Origin: a virus
Reading direction: 5' to 3' (one strand)
Virus record (IMG/VR): IMGVR_UViG_3300032246_002410
Coordinates: 1 to 45,184 of that record
DNA: 45,184 bases
Position 1 is the first letter of the stretch. Every line of letters starts with the position of its first letter. Positions 9,166 through 18,440 of this stretch are shown here, piece after piece. Below the pieces are notes generated by a model that was given only the letters and a program-made list of their open reading frames with translations, was not told where the DNA came from and ran no database searches. A program made the position numbers and the translations under genes.

Positions 9166-10073
9166 TATCCTGTTATGTTTGTAAAGTTCTTACTGAAATC
9201 AATATTATTACCTCTACTTTGTCTAACCTCATATAACAACGCATTGTATTGGTCTCTAATTTCATAAAGATTGTACTGTCTGTAGATGTTATTTTGAGCA
9301 TCGTAAATAGTGTAGATACCGTCATCAATAGATTTAGTTTGATTACCAAATAGAGCAATCGCAAGAGATGAAATATCGTATTCAACCATTTCTACTTCAA
9401 GTGAAATTGGATTGAAGTATGTGTTTGAAATAATAATACTTTGATTTGGCTGTCCAATAAATGGTGTAGCGTTTGGTTTGTTTGTTGGTGATGACGATGG
9501 TGATAATGTTAAGAATAACAAGTTTGCACTTCCATCAACATATCTATATCTAACAGATTTTTGAGTAGTATTAACTTCATTAGTTACAACTGGTTCACAG
9601 AAAAAACTTGAAGTAACAACTCTAAAGAAGTTAGGTATTTTAGAACCGTCAGGATTCAAATATTCAATTCTAAATCCAACAAGTCCTTGGGGTACAAATT
9701 TGTTTTGATATTGTACTGGCACATTTGTTAAATCAATCACAATACCTTTAACATTAGGTAAAGCACTTAACACACCACAATCCGTAATTACTGTTCTTAT
9801 TTGTGCAGGTCTTAAATATAATGTATAAATCCCAAGAGCATTAAATTGTTCTGCCGGTAATGTAAGATTATACAATCCACCCAATACTTCAACACCAGCA
9901 TTTCCACCTGTTTCAGAATTATTGAAGTAGGGTTTTAAGACGCTCTGAGCATCTAATGTAGTAAGGGTATAGTTATCGGTCACATCTCTTGTAGGAGTGT
10001 AAGTCATAATGATATCCACATCTTGAGGTGAAACATCACTTGGTCTTATAGTACCGTATGAACCTATTGCCAT
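9165..10073 (-). CDS. structural protein of unknown function (baseplate/fibre region)
   Basis: 302 residues beginning MAIGSYGTIRPSDVSPQDVD. I do not recognise a family. The sequence looks like a soluble beta-rich protein with no signal peptide, membrane segment or catalytic motif. It has a Ser/Pro/Asn-rich stretch near residue 200 (LSPSSSPTNKPN) and a polar C-terminus (YEVRQSRGNNIDFSKN). A TATTTATT element lies 13 nt before the ATG at 10073, and the stop overlaps the next start by one base. It therefore heads a unit of four coupled genes (302-aa, 999-aa, SprB-repeat and 126-aa proteins). A baseplate-periphery or fibre-connector role is inferred from position only. Confidence 0.72.
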   Translation of the reverse strand: MAIGSYGTIRPSDVSPQDVDIIMTYTPTRDVTDNYTLTTLDAQSVLKPYFNNSETGGNAGVEVLGGLYNLTLPAEQFNALGIYTLYLRPAQIRTVITDCGVLSALPNVKGIVIDLTNVPVQYQNKFVPQGLVGFRIEYLNPDGSKIPNFFRVVTSSFFCEPVVTNEVNTTQKSVRYRYVDGSANLLFLTLSPSSSPTNKPNATPFIGQPNQSIIISNTYFNPISLEVEMVEYDISSLAIALFGNQTKSIDDGIYTIYDAQNNIYRQYNLYEIRDQYNALLYEVRQSRGNNIDFSKNFTNITG

Positions 10074-10086
10074 AATTTAGTTTTTT

Positions 10087-10094
10087 AATAAATA
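10087..10094 (-). promoter_or_regulatory. TATTTATT element before the 302-aa gene
   Basis: Coding strand reads CTATTTATT followed by an A-rich stretch. It ends 13 nt before the ATG at 10073 and matches the elements at 18365, 41821 and 43710. It is the only signal in the 23-nt gap. Confidence 0.55.
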
Positions 10095-10096
10095 GT

Positions 10097-11176
10097 TTAA
10101 GGTGCCTTTTGCACATCGAAAAATCCATACCCATAATTTAACATGTCCCCCAAATTATCCACCTCTCCAAGTCTTTGGATTCTTTCGTATGCACTATTCT
10201 TTCCTCTTTCCAAAAATACGTTTGTTTGTATTTGAGGTTGGTCCATTACCTTAAGTAATGATTCCAATTTTGTTATTGGTACTGCTGTTAAATTATTATC
10301 AGTAAATCCTGATGACTCTTCAAAGAATATGCTCGTACCATCGGCATAATCATAAAAGTTTATTCCTGTTATCGTATACGCCGTATAGATAGCGCTCATA
10401 TTCGTTATAGCACCCCAAATTTCACCGTTCTTTATCACAGGAACTCCTACTTGGTATTTTGGACTACCGTACAAGGCGAGTTCCGTAACCCTTGATTTAG
10501 TCAAACCTGAAACAACAAATGGAACATTAACATAATTGTTTGATGTTTGAGCAGAAACTACGTTCACAGCGTCACCTGAAAATATGTAATCGTAACTCAC
10601 CGGTGTTCCAAACCAATTACCGCCCGCAGGTGTAAAATAAGCAGTGCCTTGTTGATTATAAATTGTAACCGCAGAATAAGGTAAAGTAACGTTCTTCTCA
10701 ACTTTAATAACACCCCACGGATTAACTTGTTCTAATTTTATTGTATATGTTTTATTAGCCGAAGGATAAACATGTGAAATAGAATTAGGAGTATAGGTTG
10801 TAATTGCTTGAGGTTGTGAATTATCTCCCCAATGAATCACATACTTAGATAAATCCAAAAACTTTTGAAACTCACTTGAAGTATTATAAACGTAAACTCT
10901 GTATGGGTCATCGGTTGTAGATGAGAATATAAAATTAGATACCACATCTTTTTGCATCACCGCTCCGTCAAATGGTGTGTAATAACCAGCATCAACCGCA
11001 GTTTGTGTTAAAACAATATTAAGTGTAAGACCTGTTAACAAAGAAGTACCATAAGTGTTTCCACTTAATACTTTACTCATACCAGAATAAACACCAACAC
11101 TTTCACCTCTCCAATCAACAACTGATAGGTCTCCTATTATATTTTCTGGTGATACTATAAATCTATAATCTGCCAT
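10097..11176 (-). CDS. structural protein with PKD-like domain
   Basis: 359 residues. At about 115-160 there is a PKD-type Ig fold: VIHWGDNSQPQ, then ISHVYPSANKTYTIKLEQ and NPWG. This is the W-G-D-G ... H-x-Y ... T-Y-x-I ... N-x-x-G signature of PKD domains, which are common in Bacteroidota surface proteins and phage tails and mediate protein or glycan contacts. The rest is beta-rich and unassigned; the C-terminus (LGEVDNLGDMLNYGYGFFD) looks like an interaction tail. The ATG at 11176 overlaps the upstream stop by one base (TAATG), so it is translationally coupled. No enzyme motif is seen. A baseplate or fibre accessory is the best guess. Confidence 0.75.
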   Translation of the reverse strand: MADYRFIVSPENIIGDLSVVDWRGESVGVYSGMSKVLSGNTYGTSLLTGLTLNIVLTQTAVDAGYYTPFDGAVMQKDVVSNFIFSSTTDDPYRVYVYNTSSEFQKFLDLSKYVIHWGDNSQPQAITTYTPNSISHVYPSANKTYTIKLEQVNPWGVIKVEKNVTLPYSAVTIYNQQGTAYFTPAGGNWFGTPVSYDYIFSGDAVNVVSAQTSNNYVNVPFVVSGLTKSRVTELALYGSPKYQVGVPVIKNGEIWGAITNMSAIYTAYTITGINFYDYADGTSIFFEESSGFTDNNLTAVPITKLESLLKVMDQPQIQTNVFLERGKNSAYERIQRLGEVDNLGDMLNYGYGFFDVQKAP

Positions 11177-11967
11177 TATGCGTTAACGTATTCATACCAT
11201 TTTATTGGGAGTGGTGTTCCCTCTCTGTTGCCTGTGATTGTATTAAACACTTGATATGTTCTTTTATCGTAATCTAACTTAACCTGATAATAGAAATATG
11301 TTAGATTATCGAAATTATGTTCTCCTTGAAGTGTAGATTGTGGCACTGTCATCATTTTTGTAAAGGTTCCTGTGTCCGCATTATAGAATTTTGCTGACAT
11401 GTAAAAAGTATCTAAGTCAATGAAAGTTCTTTTCTTTAACCAATAAATAAAATAACCCTCTTTATCTCCAACATAATCCAAAACAAAATCGGGAATATTA
11501 ATTGTAACTGGAGTTCTTTGCATTATTGCATCTTTCTTTAATCCTTGTTGTGTTGGAATTATTATTGTAATATAATTCTTTTGTCTCTTATCATCCGTTG
11601 TATCATACAAATCCAATTTGAAAAATGAGTTTGCAAAATTATTTTCGTAGTAAAATATGTTTCCTGTAGAAAATCCCTCACTTCTATAGTCTAATCTCCA
11701 ATTTGTTGGGTCAGTTAATGTTCCGCCAGAATAAAAATAAAACTGATACTTGATTGCAGTTTCTTGAGATGCTCCCGAAAACGGAGCGTTGGCAAATCTA
11801 TCAACTTCAAAGTCTCTACCCACACCAATAACTTCGGTAATAATTTCTTGCTCATACAAATCAATACTTTGGTCAAGACCCAGATAATCCCAATCTAACC
11901 TAACGGGGATGTTAACTTGTTTGTCAGTAAAGTTATCCCCCCTCATAATATATTTATTCACATCCAT
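11176..11967 (-). CDS. structural protein of unknown function
   Basis: 263 residues starting MDVNKYIMRGDNFTDKQVNI. There is an internal Met at residue 8 (MRGDN), but the upstream start gives the usual overlap of this cluster: 14 bases with the end of the 565-aa gene. The sequence is rich in Tyr, Phe, Asp and Thr and appears beta-structured (FYFYSGGTL, YFYYQVKLDYDKRTYQV). No named domain, signal peptide or catalytic residues are recognised. It is the third gene of the unit that starts at 18350 and is probably a virion component of the baseplate periphery. Confidence 0.7.
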   Translation of the reverse strand: MDVNKYIMRGDNFTDKQVNIPVRLDWDYLGLDQSIDLYEQEIITEVIGVGRDFEVDRFANAPFSGASQETAIKYQFYFYSGGTLTDPTNWRLDYRSEGFSTGNIFYYENNFANSFFKLDLYDTTDDKRQKNYITIIIPTQQGLKKDAIMQRTPVTINIPDFVLDYVGDKEGYFIYWLKKRTFIDLDTFYMSAKFYNADTGTFTKMMTVPQSTLQGEHNFDNLTYFYYQVKLDYDKRTYQVFNTITGNREGTPLPIKWYEYVNA

Positions 11968-13651
11968 CTATCAACGGTTTAATAGGGTAATCAATTCCAA
12001 GTAATGATGAATTGAAGTTTATTCCTTCGGGTATTAATCTGAAAACAATATCCGTGAATGGATATTGGGCGGTATTGAAGAATGGATAGTCTACTCCTCG
12101 TTTTAAATTATCTTTAAATCCAAAACCATACAAATCTCTCCATCTAAATTGTTGGTCAGAATTTGAGAAATAAGAATACGATGGAACTTGGTCTATAAAT
12201 TTAACATCTCCTGTTTCAACATAGTCGGAAAATACTCTAAGAGTCATCTTATTATGAGGAGTATAATAAAATCCTGGCGAGTTTTGGTCCGTTTCTCTTG
12301 TTGTTTGAAAAATTCTTTGATTATACTTTATTTTATGATAATAAGGTGAGATAACTCTTTCCGTTTGTTCGTAATCATTCCACTCACAAAAATCACCATC
12401 AATTAAATCATCTTTCTTTAAGTCCGTATTGAAATAAAATGTATACGTTCTTCCATTCTCACTTCTTGTGTAAGAAGAGACAGGAATGTTAGAATTTGAT
12501 TTATCGTTAGTTGTACTCCAATAACTGTTAGATACTTTAGTTAAATTAAATTCCCATCCTTGTTTCAGTCCCACATTATTGAACGGAGCGTTAAAGTATC
12601 CACTATAACCTTTATTAATAATAGTTAAGAACAATTCACTAATTGGTCGTTTTTGATTATCTAATACATTACGTAAATTTAAATCATAATTTACAGTAGC
12701 ACTATATGCATTACTACTTGTTAATTGTGATATTCTTGTAACATTATCAGGAGTAATTGAACTATATTCTAATTTTTTAATTTCGCTAAACACGTTCTTT
12801 TCAAATCCAGCCTTAACCATAACCATATCGTCGATATTTGTTAGAATCTTATGTGTTCTAACATAATACTTAGATTTAGTTTCTATAATATTATCAGGAT
12901 TAGTAACTCTTTTAAATGTTCCAACGGTTTTATTTTGAAATGTGTTTCCCGTATATCCAATATTATAGATACTAAAGATATATTCATCACTACTGAATAA
13001 ATCATTACCTAACGAATATACCTGAAATAAATTTTTACCGTTGTAAGATATTGATAATTCAACATACTCTCCAACAGTAAGTCCATGAGGAGCAATACAT
13101 TGAAACGCAACTATTGGACTTCCGTTTTGTGTACTATTATTAATAACAAATGGAATCCCTGTGGATGCCGTCCAAGTTAAGTTTGTATTGTTTAAAGAAT
13201 AATATAACTGCTTATCATAATTATTACTATGACCATAACTTAAATAATAAGTCCAATTATATGTATAAGCACTTTTTGCTTTGTAGTCTACATGTTGGTC
13301 AGTAATACTAGGTCTGAAGAAATCAAATTCATAATATTGAGGTAATCCTTTCCATGTTCCACTACCTTTAGATACTTCAGGTTGAGTATAATATAAATTG
13401 TATTGAAACGGAGTATAGGTTGTTGTTCCTGTGTAAGTATTCCCATAAAGATATGTTACTTTAAAAGTGGGTCTAAAAATCAAACAATCTTGTCTTTCGT
13501 CATCATATACTTGGGCCAAATTAATAGTACTACTTCTATCATATTCTATAATACCCTGACTTTTTTCTTCTAATGAAATAGAAATTTCTTGGTCAACAGA
13601 TGGTGCTGATTGGTACTCTAAATTACTTGGTATGATTTTATAGTTATTCAA
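11954..13651 (-). CDS. structural protein of unknown function (565 aa)
   Basis: 565 residues starting MNNYKIIPSNLEYQSAP. The start lies inside the end of the 1568-aa gene (8-base overlap), which implies coupled translation. Composition is dominated by Tyr, Asn, Ser, Thr and Phe, typical of phage tail beta-structures. A notable segment is IAPHGLTVGEYVELSI (about residues 190-205), a motif style seen in fibre and baseplate beta domains. There are no membrane segments and only a few Cys. No family is recognised; the role is inferred from the company of baseplate genes. Confidence 0.7.
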   Translation of the reverse strand: MNNYKIIPSNLEYQSAPSVDQEISISLEEKSQGIIEYDRSSTINLAQVYDDERQDCLIFRPTFKVTYLYGNTYTGTTTYTPFQYNLYYTQPEVSKGSGTWKGLPQYYEFDFFRPSITDQHVDYKAKSAYTYNWTYYLSYGHSNNYDKQLYYSLNNTNLTWTASTGIPFVINNSTQNGSPIVAFQCIAPHGLTVGEYVELSISYNGKNLFQVYSLGNDLFSSDEYIFSIYNIGYTGNTFQNKTVGTFKRVTNPDNIIETKSKYYVRTHKILTNIDDMVMVKAGFEKNVFSEIKKLEYSSITPDNVTRISQLTSSNAYSATVNYDLNLRNVLDNQKRPISELFLTIINKGYSGYFNAPFNNVGLKQGWEFNLTKVSNSYWSTTNDKSNSNIPVSSYTRSENGRTYTFYFNTDLKKDDLIDGDFCEWNDYEQTERVISPYYHKIKYNQRIFQTTRETDQNSPGFYYTPHNKMTLRVFSDYVETGDVKFIDQVPSYSYFSNSDQQFRWRDLYGFGFKDNLKRGVDYPFFNTAQYPFTDIVFRLIPEGINFNSSLLGIDYPIKPLIDGCE

Positions 13652-16600
13652 TTATAGAATATTTTGTTTTGAATTTATCTAATGCTGATTCTCCTTTAAT
13701 AACACCAAAATAAAATTGGAAAGGTGCTCCAACAATAAATTTATCGCTTGTGGCACCAACCGTTGAGTAAACTCCATTAGAATCCACACTGAATATGTAT
13801 CCTCTCGCATATAAATCATTAACACTTGATGTTGATGGTCTAAAATAATTTGGTTGAGTTAACTTAGTTCTATCTAAAGATTGATATCTTTGGTTTTGAA
13901 CTATGTCTTCAAGACCAGTTGCCCAACTATTATATTGGTTACCAAATATCGTTGTTGTATTATTTAATTTCCATTGGTAGAATGGAACTACTTGTGATTT
14001 AATACCATAAGGATATGGGTAATAGTTAGAATTATCATCAGTTCTGAAGTCAATTCTTCCAGGTGTAACATAATCTTTAAATTGAATGTCGTTTGTTGAT
14101 GATGAAAACCATACGGCAATTGTTGGGTCATTAGCGGTACCTAATATATTTGTTGGGTCTGTTGTTGAGCCTGGGACATTGTCGTAATATTCAGGAGAAA
14201 ACTTAATCACCCCTTCTTCAGAGTTAATTGACATTAATTGAGCCAAATCACCATCAATTCTTCTAGCTTGATTAAATAAACTAACATTATTTCTACTAAA
14301 TAACTGATTTAACGCATTATCTCCAACAGCAATTATTTGACTCAAAAAACCTTCATCTGTAATTCTTGAAATCACAAACAAATTAACCAAATCCGACACA
14401 TCACCATAACTTGTTGAGTCCAAGTTTTGCATAATATATCCTTTGGTTGTTGGGTCAAAACTAACTTCTTGATAGAAATAATCTTTCATTCCCAAATTGA
14501 TAATAGTTGTTGGAAATAACAAATTCCTAACATTTACACTTCCATCAGGTCCATTAATACCAATAAATTTCTTACTACTATTATTAAATGGGCTACTTCT
14601 ATAATAGAAATTATTTGTTTCACTATTAAAATGAACTAAATCCGTACAAAATAATGAATATGGTTGATTTCTACTATTATATCTAGTGTCAACTTGTACT
14701 GGGAACATATACAAACTACCATTAACCCAATTATTCATAAATGATTGGGAGAGAACTCCTCTACATAAACCATAGAAAAATCTAAATCTAAAGCCCCACT
14801 CACCAAACGTACCTAAATCTTTAACTAAATCTGTTAATGGTCTTCTCATAAATAAATAACAACCATTTTCAACCGCATCATCCACAGTACATTGTTGATT
14901 TATTTCAAAATTAGTCCCAAATCCTTGATAACATTTCAAACCCACCATGGATTCACAGTTGAAACTTTCCAAAACCTTTACTGAATTAGTAAGACCTCCC
15001 AAATCAGGTGTTACTATATTTGCACCTGTTGTAAATACAGAACTTTGTACATCGTCACTATCTGTGTTAAGAGAGTATATTGCAAAGTTATTATTCTGTT
15101 GTAATAATGAAGGGTTAGTACTAAAACTTCCACCATCTAACGAATCTGAAGATGGTAATCTATCTGTTCTCATTACATTCAATTGAGAAGTACTAATTGT
15201 TATCGAATTAGCAAAATTAGAAAATATACTGTTGGTATAATATGAATATGCAAAATAATTTTGAAACTCAAAAGGGGTATAACCACTTCTTACATAATCA
15301 ACACATCCCATTAGCGCCGCACCTGATAAATCTTCAGAACTATCATAGAAACCACTATTTGGACTATTATCATAGAACCCATTAGATGTTTTTGAAATTA
15401 TTTCTCCACTATTTGTTGTACCATATGTAGTGCTTATTTCAGAACTCAAAATACCGTAATATGCGGTATTGGTTGTTGTATATCCTGTGAATTGGCCTCC
15501 CGCAACAGTACTTCCACTAATACCAGGACTAAAGAAATATGATTGATAAAAAATATCACTTTGATTATTGTATCCTTGTATTGATGTTGATGTATTTGTT
15601 AATTGTTGTATTGGTATATTAAGCCTTGTTTCAGCAGTAAAAGTCCAATTAGAATCCGATTCATTAGTTCCAAATATATTACCCAAACTATATTCATTTT
15701 TGTATTTTGGAGAATAGGGGTCAACACCTCTTTGTAAGACTAAAACATATTGATTCTCAAAATCATAATAGAAGTTTGAAGCCTTTAAACTAACACTATG
15801 TGCACTATCATATGCAAATCTAGTACCATTTGTTTCTTTGACCCAAAAATCAACATCCGTAGTTGATTCAAAAAGATTTGGAAATGATTGTGAGTCATTA
15901 CTATTCCAAATTGCCGCTGCTTGAGATACCGTCAATGCAGTTACTACTTGAAAATATTCTACGTCTGCAGGAAATTTATAATTGTTTTCCACAGACCCGT
16001 ACGGAAGATTGTAAACTATTGTAGATGAATTAGTATATTGTGAAGTTGCATAACTAACATTAATTGTTGTCGCGCCTGGACCATTATATGAGGTACCACT
16101 TATTCCTGTTTCAATACCATTAATTGTATCCGCAGTATACAAGTAGTTTGTATCCGTTGTTCCACTTATATTAACAAAAGTTAATAAATCACCAGCAGTA
16201 AATTGTTGTGTTGATAACACGGTCAAAGTGTTATCATAATGATATTTTCCGTTATTAGAATCTTTGGCAAAAGTTACTTTAATTTTGTTTTTGCCCGTGA
16301 AATAATTTTTTCGTTGATTGAATAGATTCACTCGTTCTCCCAATGGTAATGATTTTGATGATGCGTGTGCCGGCAAACTCAAATCCGCATTAATAATTGT
16401 TACACTTTGCGATAAAGGTAACTTATACACATTAGGATTATTAATAAACGCCGCAGTGTTTTGACCCGCCAATGCTTCACTATAAGCTATCGCCGCTGAA
16501 CTTGAATTAGAAGTATAGGCTGAAAAATAATCTGTCAATGAATTTTCATAACTTGATGGGGATGAAAGATAACTCAAGAATCCTGACGAATTAGTACTTT

Positions 16601-18350
16601 GATTTAAAGCAGGCATTGTTTGTGTACTTGAACTACAATCACACGCCTGACAATCAGGATATGTAATCATTGGCAATTTTATTGTAAAATCTCTTTTACT
16701 ACAATATTTTTTCCATTTTGAAAAAGGATACCAATTAATTGGTCTTCCGATTCCAATACCGGATATCCAACATAAAAATTCTAAAACTAAATTATACAAC
16801 CAAATTAAAATATGCGCAATAATTAAAACCGAAATACCGATTGGTTGAATTATTGTAAATAAAATAGAAAACACAAAGAATAACAAATCAAAGTTTCTAA
16901 ATCCGTCATTTACAGGGAATTTATTAACTGAACTTGCACAATCTTCGTTATCTATTTCTTTAATTCCAATAAATCTACCTTTAGCCCCTTTTTTATACTC
17001 ATCAATTAATCCGGCAACAGTATAAACTCGATTAAATTTAAACTCATAAAATGTATCCTCACAATCAATCGCTTCATTTAATCTGTCTATTTTTTGAGTT
17101 CCTGTAAATCCATTTGTATATCCACTCCAAGCCAATCCAAAATAATAAGAACTTTCCAACTGTCTACTATCGGGACCATATTCTTTAATATTTGGAACTA
17201 AATAATTTGGTCTTCTTGTTTGAGTGGTTAAAGCCGTCGGTTGTTGCCATTTTATTTTAAATCTATACTTTGCCTTTGTTGGAATACCAATAGTTGGGTC
17301 ATTAGATAAAACTTTTTCACCAAATTGATTTGTCACCAAGTAATCTAAATTCATTGGTAATTCAATTAACCACGTTCCACTACCGTCAATCACATTTCCA
17401 GCCTGTTCTAATTGATATAGTTCCAATATTGGATTACCATCTGAGTCTTGTTGTATTGTTTGTCTTATTGCTAAAATTTGGCCAGGCCCCGCAAGTAGCG
17501 AACATAAATTACCCATGTTATCTCTTGGCTTACAATTTCTTCTAACCCTGTAGGCATCCGAAGTAGAATATACAGAACCCATAAATGTCGATGTGGGTTG
17601 GATATCGATATTTGCATCGTTCCTTAAATCAAAATCAATTCTATTAATTGCTATTTGACATATATCGGGGTCACCCCACAATGGAGATATCTCAGCATTT
17701 GTTGTTAAATTAACTATTTGTGGTAATGAATTAAGGTCTGTTGAGGTTCTAAACTGATTTCCAGCAACTTGAGCTTCAGTTGCTCTACCCATTCTGATTA
17801 AATCTTGAGGGGTCAACGAAAACTCACCAATATCAGATAAGTCAACATCCATTACAATAGTTTGGTTACCTAATGGAACACCCATAATCATATAGTCACC
17901 ACTCTCATTTGTCTTGGCAGTAAACTTGTAATATTTGTCGTATATTTCAACCGCAGTTGCACCCGTTAACGCATCAGTTCTTGATGGTAAGGTACCTGTG
18001 GCAGCGTGTTTTGAATATGATTTTTCGTATGGTAATAAATTGTATCTATATCCATCATCATTTCTATCCGTAATTGATTTATATGGATAGATACTTTGAA
18101 TAATTGGATTAGATTCGTCAACACTTTCGATAGGAATAAAAATAGAGACTCTGGCATTTGGAAGACCAAAACCATTATTAGCACTAACCCTTCCCACTAT
18201 AACACCATAATCAGCACAACTTCTTGTATAGATATCAGACTGTTGTATCTTTAAAGAAAGTATTTCAAGAAATTCAAATTCTTGGTCTAACTGAACATTG
18301 ATTGTTTTATTAACCCCGAGCTCCGTTGGTATTCTATATGATTGACCCAT
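13644..18350 (-). CDS. giant baseplate-region protein with regulatory-like domain and hydrophobic hairpin
   Basis: 1568 residues. Residues 45-170 resemble a carboxypeptidase-regulatory-like beta sandwich with an insertion: VIVGRVSANNGFGLPNARVS, later KFTAKTNESGDYMIMGVPLG. Residues 487-535 form a strongly hydrophobic stretch of about 49 residues (FDLLFFVFSILFTIIQPIG, then VLIIAHILIWLYNLVLEFL) that would be called two membrane helices in a cellular protein. A Cys-rich knot follows (residue 550 and the PDCQACDC motif at 566-572). Residues 575-1000 are low-complexity Ser/Thr/Asn/Tyr-rich. A second folded block with paired Cys lies around 1100-1400. The ATG at 18350 is preceded by TATTTATA with a 14-nt gap, so this gene heads a unit of four. 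It is probably a structural wedge or tail component; the hydrophobic part is unexplained. Confidence 0.75.
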   Translation of the reverse strand: MGQSYRIPTELGVNKTINVQLDQEFEFLEILSLKIQQSDIYTRSCADYGVIVGRVSANNGFGLPNARVSIFIPIESVDESNPIIQSIYPYKSITDRNDDGYRYNLLPYEKSYSKHAATGTLPSRTDALTGATAVEIYDKYYKFTAKTNESGDYMIMGVPLGNQTIVMDVDLSDIGEFSLTPQDLIRMGRATEAQVAGNQFRTSTDLNSLPQIVNLTTNAEISPLWGDPDICQIAINRIDFDLRNDANIDIQPTSTFMGSVYSTSDAYRVRRNCKPRDNMGNLCSLLAGPGQILAIRQTIQQDSDGNPILELYQLEQAGNVIDGSGTWLIELPMNLDYLVTNQFGEKVLSNDPTIGIPTKAKYRFKIKWQQPTALTTQTRRPNYLVPNIKEYGPDSRQLESSYYFGLAWSGYTNGFTGTQKIDRLNEAIDCEDTFYEFKFNRVYTVAGLIDEYKKGAKGRFIGIKEIDNEDCASSVNKFPVNDGFRNFDLLFFVFSILFTIIQPIGISVLIIAHILIWLYNLVLEFLCWISGIGIGRPINWYPFSKWKKYCSKRDFTIKLPMITYPDCQACDCSSSTQTMPALNQSTNSSGFLSYLSSPSSYENSLTDYFSAYTSNSSSAAIAYSEALAGQNTAAFINNPNVYKLPLSQSVTIINADLSLPAHASSKSLPLGERVNLFNQRKNYFTGKNKIKVTFAKDSNNGKYHYDNTLTVLSTQQFTAGDLLTFVNISGTTDTNYLYTADTINGIETGISGTSYNGPGATTINVSYATSQYTNSSTIVYNLPYGSVENNYKFPADVEYFQVVTALTVSQAAAIWNSNDSQSFPNLFESTTDVDFWVKETNGTRFAYDSAHSVSLKASNFYYDFENQYVLVLQRGVDPYSPKYKNEYSLGNIFGTNESDSNWTFTAETRLNIPIQQLTNTSTSIQGYNNQSDIFYQSYFFSPGISGSTVAGGQFTGYTTTNTAYYGILSSEISTTYGTTNSGEIISKTSNGFYDNSPNSGFYDSSEDLSGAALMGCVDYVRSGYTPFEFQNYFAYSYYTNSIFSNFANSITISTSQLNVMRTDRLPSSDSLDGGSFSTNPSLLQQNNNFAIYSLNTDSDDVQSSVFTTGANIVTPDLGGLTNSVKVLESFNCESMVGLKCYQGFGTNFEINQQCTVDDAVENGCYLFMRRPLTDLVKDLGTFGEWGFRFRFFYGLCRGVLSQSFMNNWVNGSLYMFPVQVDTRYNSRNQPYSLFCTDLVHFNSETNNFYYRSSPFNNSSKKFIGINGPDGSVNVRNLLFPTTIINLGMKDYFYQEVSFDPTTKGYIMQNLDSTSYGDVSDLVNLFVISRITDEGFLSQIIAVGDNALNQLFSRNNVSLFNQARRIDGDLAQLMSINSEEGVIKFSPEYYDNVPGSTTDPTNILGTANDPTIAVWFSSSTNDIQFKDYVTPGRIDFRTDDNSNYYPYPYGIKSQVVPFYQWKLNNTTTIFGNQYNSWATGLEDIVQNQRYQSLDRTKLTQPNYFRPSTSSVNDLYARGYIFSVDSNGVYSTVGATSDKFIVGAPFQFYFGVIKGESALDKFKTKYSIIE

Positions 18351-18361
18351 TAAATGGTTTT

Positions 18362-18420
18362 AACTATAAATAGTTTATGTGGTATTTTATCAAGAAAATA
18401 CACCACATTAAATTATAGTT
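18362..18420. repeat. imperfect inverted repeat in intergenic gap
   Basis: Outer arms AACTATAA (18362-18369) and TTATAGTT (18413-18420) are perfect. Inner arms ATGTGGTATTTT (18377-18388) and AAAATA plus CCACAT (395-400 and 403-408 of the same kilobase) pair with a two-base bulge around a six-base loop. It fills most of the 90-nt gap between the gp6-like and 1568-aa genes and contains the TATTTATA element in one arm. It could end the upstream transcript or bind a regulator. There is no long U tract. Confidence 0.5.
18365..18372 (-). promoter_or_regulatory. TATTTATA element before the 1568-aa gene
   Basis: Coding strand reads CTATTTATAG, ending 14 nt before the ATG at 18350. It is an exact match to the recurrent element and lies inside the inverted repeat at 18362-18420. 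Confidence 0.55.
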
Positions 18421-18440
18421 CAAAGAAGGTAAAAATAAAC

